This document shows positions 61,565-64,000 of a stretch of DNA of 64,000 nt, piece by piece (position 1 is the first letter of the stretch; each line of letters begins with the position of its first letter). The position numbers and the translations under genes are program-made. The notes under the pieces are model-generated. The model saw nothing but the letters and a program-made list of their open reading frames with translations, searched no databases and was not told the DNA's origin. The stretch spans positions 1,674,001 through 1,738,000 of the forward strand of contig NZ_JAUSXB010000001.1 of NCBI RefSeq assembly GCF_030823375.1, in the 5' to 3' direction. Origin of the DNA: Pseudarthrobacter siccitolerans. GTDB lineage: Bacteria > Actinomycetota > Actinomycetes > Actinomycetales > Micrococcaceae.

Positions 61565-62092
61565 ATCCTGCGGCAGCGGAGCCGATATATCCAGACGCTT
61601 GCCTCCCCTAAAAACAAGCCATCCTCCCAGCGCGAGAAGCACGCTGATCGCGAGGAAGCCCACATCCCAGGCCAGCGGGCCGCCCAGATCATCCCGCACA
61701 TGGTGGAGCTGCAGCAGCTGGTGGTTGACCAGGCCCTCGATGACGTTGAAAGCGCCCCAGCCACACAGCACAAGCCCGGTGTGGAACCGCCAGCCCGCGG
61801 ACAAGCGCCCCTGCCGGCCTGCCCTGACCGCGAGGACAGCTGCGGCCACCACCAGCACCCACATGGCGCTGTGAAACAGGCCGTCCGCCAACGTGTTCAT
61901 TTCCAGGCCGGCCACAGTTTTGGTGTTGCCGGCCTCGGTGTGGCTGAGCATGTGGTGCCACTGCAGCAGCTGGTGCAGGACGATGCCGTCCACAAACCCG
62001 CCGATTCCCACGCCGAAGAGGAAGGCCGGTGCCTTGCTGGGGACTTCCGCGGTCGCTGGCCCAATGCGGTCTTCCCGTGACACTTTCCGCAC
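61547..62092 (-). CDS. DUF2243 membrane protein
   Basis: A 181-residue integral membrane protein with about four helices and conserved histidines: GIGGFVDGIVLHQLLQWHHMLSH, HSAMWVLVVAAAVLAV, GLVNHQLLQLHHVRDD. This is the DUF2243 pattern; function unknown, though the HQLLQ-HH repeats suggest metal or heme binding. GTG at 62092 follows GGAGGAAGG. It precedes the Mn catalase by 58 bases, hinting at a shared oxidative-stress role. Confidence 0.82.
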   Translation of the reverse strand: MRKVSREDRIGPATAEVPSKAPAFLFGVGIGGFVDGIVLHQLLQWHHMLSHTEAGNTKTVAGLEMNTLADGLFHSAMWVLVVAAAVLAVRAGRQGRLSAGWRFHTGLVLCGWGAFNVIEGLVNHQLLQLHHVRDDLGGPLAWDVGFLAISVLLALGGWLVFRGGKRLDISAPLPQDSKHAD

Positions 62093-62302
62093 CCTTCCTC
62101 CGGCGAGCCTTTCACCTGCTCCCTACCCGCCGTCGGCCACCTTAAGCACGCCGGACCCCGCTGCCGGGTGACGGGTTGCAGAACCCTTGACCAACCCCGC
62201 CACCAAGTGGAAACGTAGGGCAGGCGGTGCGCCTCCAGCAGCGGGGTGGTTCCAGCTGGCTAGGGAACAGCACTGCAAGCCACGACATCCGAGGTGGCGC
62301 TC

Positions 62303-63451
62303 ATGCGAGCAATGGTTTACCGCGGCCCCTACAAAATCCGCGTCGAAGAAAAAGACATTCCCAGGATCGAGCACCCCAACGACGCGATCGTCCGCGTCAC
62401 CACGGGGGCGATCTGCGGCTCCGACCTGCACCTCTACCATGGCATGATGCCGGACACCCGGGTGGGGATGACGTTCGGGCACGAGTTCGTGGGAGTGGTG
62501 CACGAGGTTGGCCCTTCAGTGCAGAACCTCGTCCCGGGCGACCGGGTGATGGTCCCCTTCAACGTGTACTGCGGCTCCTGCTACTTCTGCTCCCGCGGCC
62601 TCTACTCCAACTGCCACAACGTCAATCCGAACGCGACGGCGGTAGGCGGCATTTACGGCTACTCCCACACCTGTGGGGGTTACGACGGCGGCCAGGCTGA
62701 GTATGTGCGCGTGCCGTTCGCCGATGTGGGGCCCGCCAAAATTCCGGACTGGATGGACGAAGAGGACGCGGTCCTGCTCACCGATGCGCTGCCCACCGGC
62801 TACTTCGGCGCCCAGTTGGGAGACATTGTTGAGGGCGACACCGTGGTGGTGTTCGGCGCCGGGCCGGTGGGCCTGTTTGCCGCGAAGTCGGCCTGGCTGA
62901 TGGGCGCAGGGCGCGTGATCGTGATCGACCACCTGGAGTACCGGCTGGAGAAGGCCCGTTCGTTCGCTCACGCCGAGACGTACAACTTCGTGGAGTACGA
63001 CGACATTGTGGTGCACCTGAAAAAGGCCACCGACTACCTGGGCGCCGACGTCGTCATTGACGCGGTGGGCGCCGAGGCAGACGGCAACTTCCTGCAGCAC
63101 GTGACCGCGGCGAAGCTGAAGCTGCAGGGCGGCTCGCCCATTGCCCTGAACTGGGCCATCGATTCCGTCCGCAAAGGCGGAACGGTGTCCGTGGTGGGCG
63201 CGTACGGGCCGATCTTCAGTGCCGTGAAGTTCGGCGATGCCCTGAATAAGGGCCTGACGCTGCGGATGAACCAGTGCCCGGTGAAGCGGCAGTGGCCGCG
63301 ATTGTTCGAACACGTCCGGAACGGGTACCTGAAGCCCAGCGATATCGTCACCCACCGCATCCCGCTGGAGCACATCGCCGAGGGATACCACCTCTTCTCC
63401 GCGAAGCTTGATGACTGCATCAAGCCACTCATCGTTTCCACCCCGGCCTGA
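62303..63451 (+). CDS. Zinc-dependent alcohol dehydrogenase, formaldehyde dehydrogenase-like
   Basis: A 382-residue medium-chain dehydrogenase. ATG 62303 is preferred (GAGG 8 bases upstream) over GTG 62294. Catalytic zinc ligands: AICGSDLHLYHG and FGHEFVG. The structural zinc set is CGSCYFCSRGLYSNC. NAD motif VVFGAGPVGLFAAKSAWLMGAGRVIVID. The long form with GYFGAQ and IDAVGAEADG fits glutathione-independent formaldehyde dehydrogenase (FdhA-like), but threonine or polyol substrates are possible. Confidence 0.85.
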   Translation: MRAMVYRGPYKIRVEEKDIPRIEHPNDAIVRVTTGAICGSDLHLYHGMMPDTRVGMTFGHEFVGVVHEVGPSVQNLVPGDRVMVPFNVYCGSCYFCSRGLYSNCHNVNPNATAVGGIYGYSHTCGGYDGGQAEYVRVPFADVGPAKIPDWMDEEDAVLLTDALPTGYFGAQLGDIVEGDTVVVFGAGPVGLFAAKSAWLMGAGRVIVIDHLEYRLEKARSFAHAETYNFVEYDDIVVHLKKATDYLGADVVIDAVGAEADGNFLQHVTAAKLKLQGGSPIALNWAIDSVRKGGTVSVVGAYGPIFSAVKFGDALNKGLTLRMNQCPVKRQWPRLFEHVRNGYLKPSDIVTHRIPLEHIAEGYHLFSAKLDDCIKPLIVSTPA

Positions 63452-63490
63452 ACCGGACCAGGCATTCCGGACTGAAGGGAAGAGATCACC

Positions 63491-64000
63491 ATGGCTGTAA
63501 CACCGACGCCGTACATCGCCGGCAAGCCCGAGCCCAGGGAGTCCGCGGAGCAGTTGCGGGCCCGGATTCCAGGCTGGGGCGTGGACAGGGACCCGGCGGA
63601 CCGCCCCTCGTTCCCGCGGGAACAGCCGGGCATCCAGACCGGCGCGCACTGGGACTTTCCCGAGCGCCAGCCCGAGGAATGGCCCCGGGAACGCTCGATC
63701 GAGCACGCATTCCTTACCCCCGTTTTCGGTACATCTGCCCCGCTTGCCGGGGCATCCGGGGCCATCCGGAAGTACGCCTACGCCCGGTTCAGTGAGGGCC
63801 GGGCCGCACACTGGCTGCTGCTGATTGCCGCGGACCGGGTGGACGCGTGGGAACACCACCTGCGTTCGTTGGGCACGCTGCGGCCGGACAACCCCGTCAC
63901 CGAAACCGGGGTGCTCAGCGAGTTCTCCCGGCACGGTGTCCGCTCCCGGTTCGGGCAAAAGCGGGCCGACGTCAACCACCAATGGATCGATCCTTTCGTA
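63491..64000 (+). CDS. Unknown protein, 3'-truncated by window edge
   Basis: The frame from ATG 63491 stays open to the window end (170 codons, no stop), so the gene is partial. It begins AVTPTPYIAGKPEPRESAEQLRAR and continues with PGWGVDRDPADRPSFPRE, WPRERSIEHAFLTPVFGTSAPLAGASGAIRKYAYARFSEGRAAHWLLLIAADRVDAWEHHL in several blocks. GAAGGGAAGAGATCACC precedes it. I recall such proteins beside FdhA-type dehydrogenases but know no function. It lies 39 bases after the dehydrogenase gene. Confidence 0.7.
   Translation, partial: MAVTPTPYIAGKPEPRESAEQLRARIPGWGVDRDPADRPSFPREQPGIQTGAHWDFPERQPEEWPRERSIEHAFLTPVFGTSAPLAGASGAIRKYAYARFSEGRAAHWLLLIAADRVDAWEHHLRSLGTLRPDNPVTETGVLSEFSRHGVRSRFGQKRADVNHQWIDPFV

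Noticed and set aside
61489..61773. N-terminal extension of the Mn catalase
   Set aside because: The extension reads through the DUF2243 gene in another frame; GTG 61488 has a ribosome site and the family's normal N-terminus.

Overview
The window looks like chromosome of a high-G+C actinobacterium of the Micrococcaceae, most likely Arthrobacter or Pseudarthrobacter. I infer this from the codon bias, frequent GTG starts, tight ATGA and GTGA stop/start overlaps, LAxTG-type surface protein, paaABCDE order, DUF2795 and DUF4012 proteins, and a close match to the actinobacterial IdeR/DmdR iron box. No rRNA, tRNA, CRISPR array, integrase or transposase was seen.

Layout. 1-7.9 kb is an exopolysaccharide locus, visibly more A+T-rich than the rest: three GT4 glycosyltransferases (the first cut by the window edge), a WcaF-type acetyltransferase, gmd and fcl for GDP-L-fucose, and a polyprenyl glycosylphosphotransferase. 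8.2-12.5 kb holds a DUF4012 protein, a small LAxTG surface protein, a 48-residue membrane peptide, a VanZ-like protein and galU. 13.0-17.9 kb is the phenylacetyl-CoA epoxidase operon paaABCDE plus a PaaG-like isomerase, behind a good match to the PaaR operator. 18.2-20.4 kb has a DUF2795 protein and an APC-type permease. 20.9-27.7 kb is a run of exported proteins: an unknown secreted protein, a lipoprotein metallophosphoesterase, an SGNH hydrolase, a CHRD-like anchored protein with a class F sortase, an unknown lipoprotein and a phosphoesterase. 27.8-30.4 kb is one large iron-boxed gene joining adenylation, carrier and membrane acyltransferase domains.

30.4-35.0 kb carries a membrane stress-like protein, an ArsR/CDF metal efflux pair, a FetB-like permease, and SnoaL-like and cupin proteins. 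35.2-45.5 kb is a four-carbon sugar and sugar-acid catabolic cluster: a TIM-family isomerase behind a truncated rpiB remnant, an SDR dehydrogenase, an ACS-type MFS carrier, a 3HCDH-family dehydrogenase, RpiB, a DhaK-DhaL kinase, a xylose-isomerase-like enzyme, an LtnD-like dehydrogenase and an OtnK kinase. 45.9-49.9 kb has a DUF1540 protein, a YbdK-type ligase, an M20 peptidase carrying repeats inside its gene, a small helical protein and a four-helix copper-binding protein. 50.0-56.8 kb is a coupled cell-surface polymer operon with a CDP-ribitol-type bifunctional enzyme and a LicD-methyltransferase fusion, preceded by a CpdA-like phosphoesterase. 57-64 kb has two small proteins, ctaC-ctaD, a Mn catalase, a DUF2243 membrane protein, a zinc alcohol dehydrogenase and an unknown gene cut by the right edge.

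Three kinds of unexplained short repeat run across the window: tandem units with an exact 32-nt period at four loci (one inside a coding region), a dispersed 19-nt motif GGTTGAGCCTGTCGAAACC, and palindromes of the form AGTAAGCATGCTTACT near four stress-related genes. These, the iron-boxed Dlt-like fusion protein and the tetronate cluster are the main points of interest.
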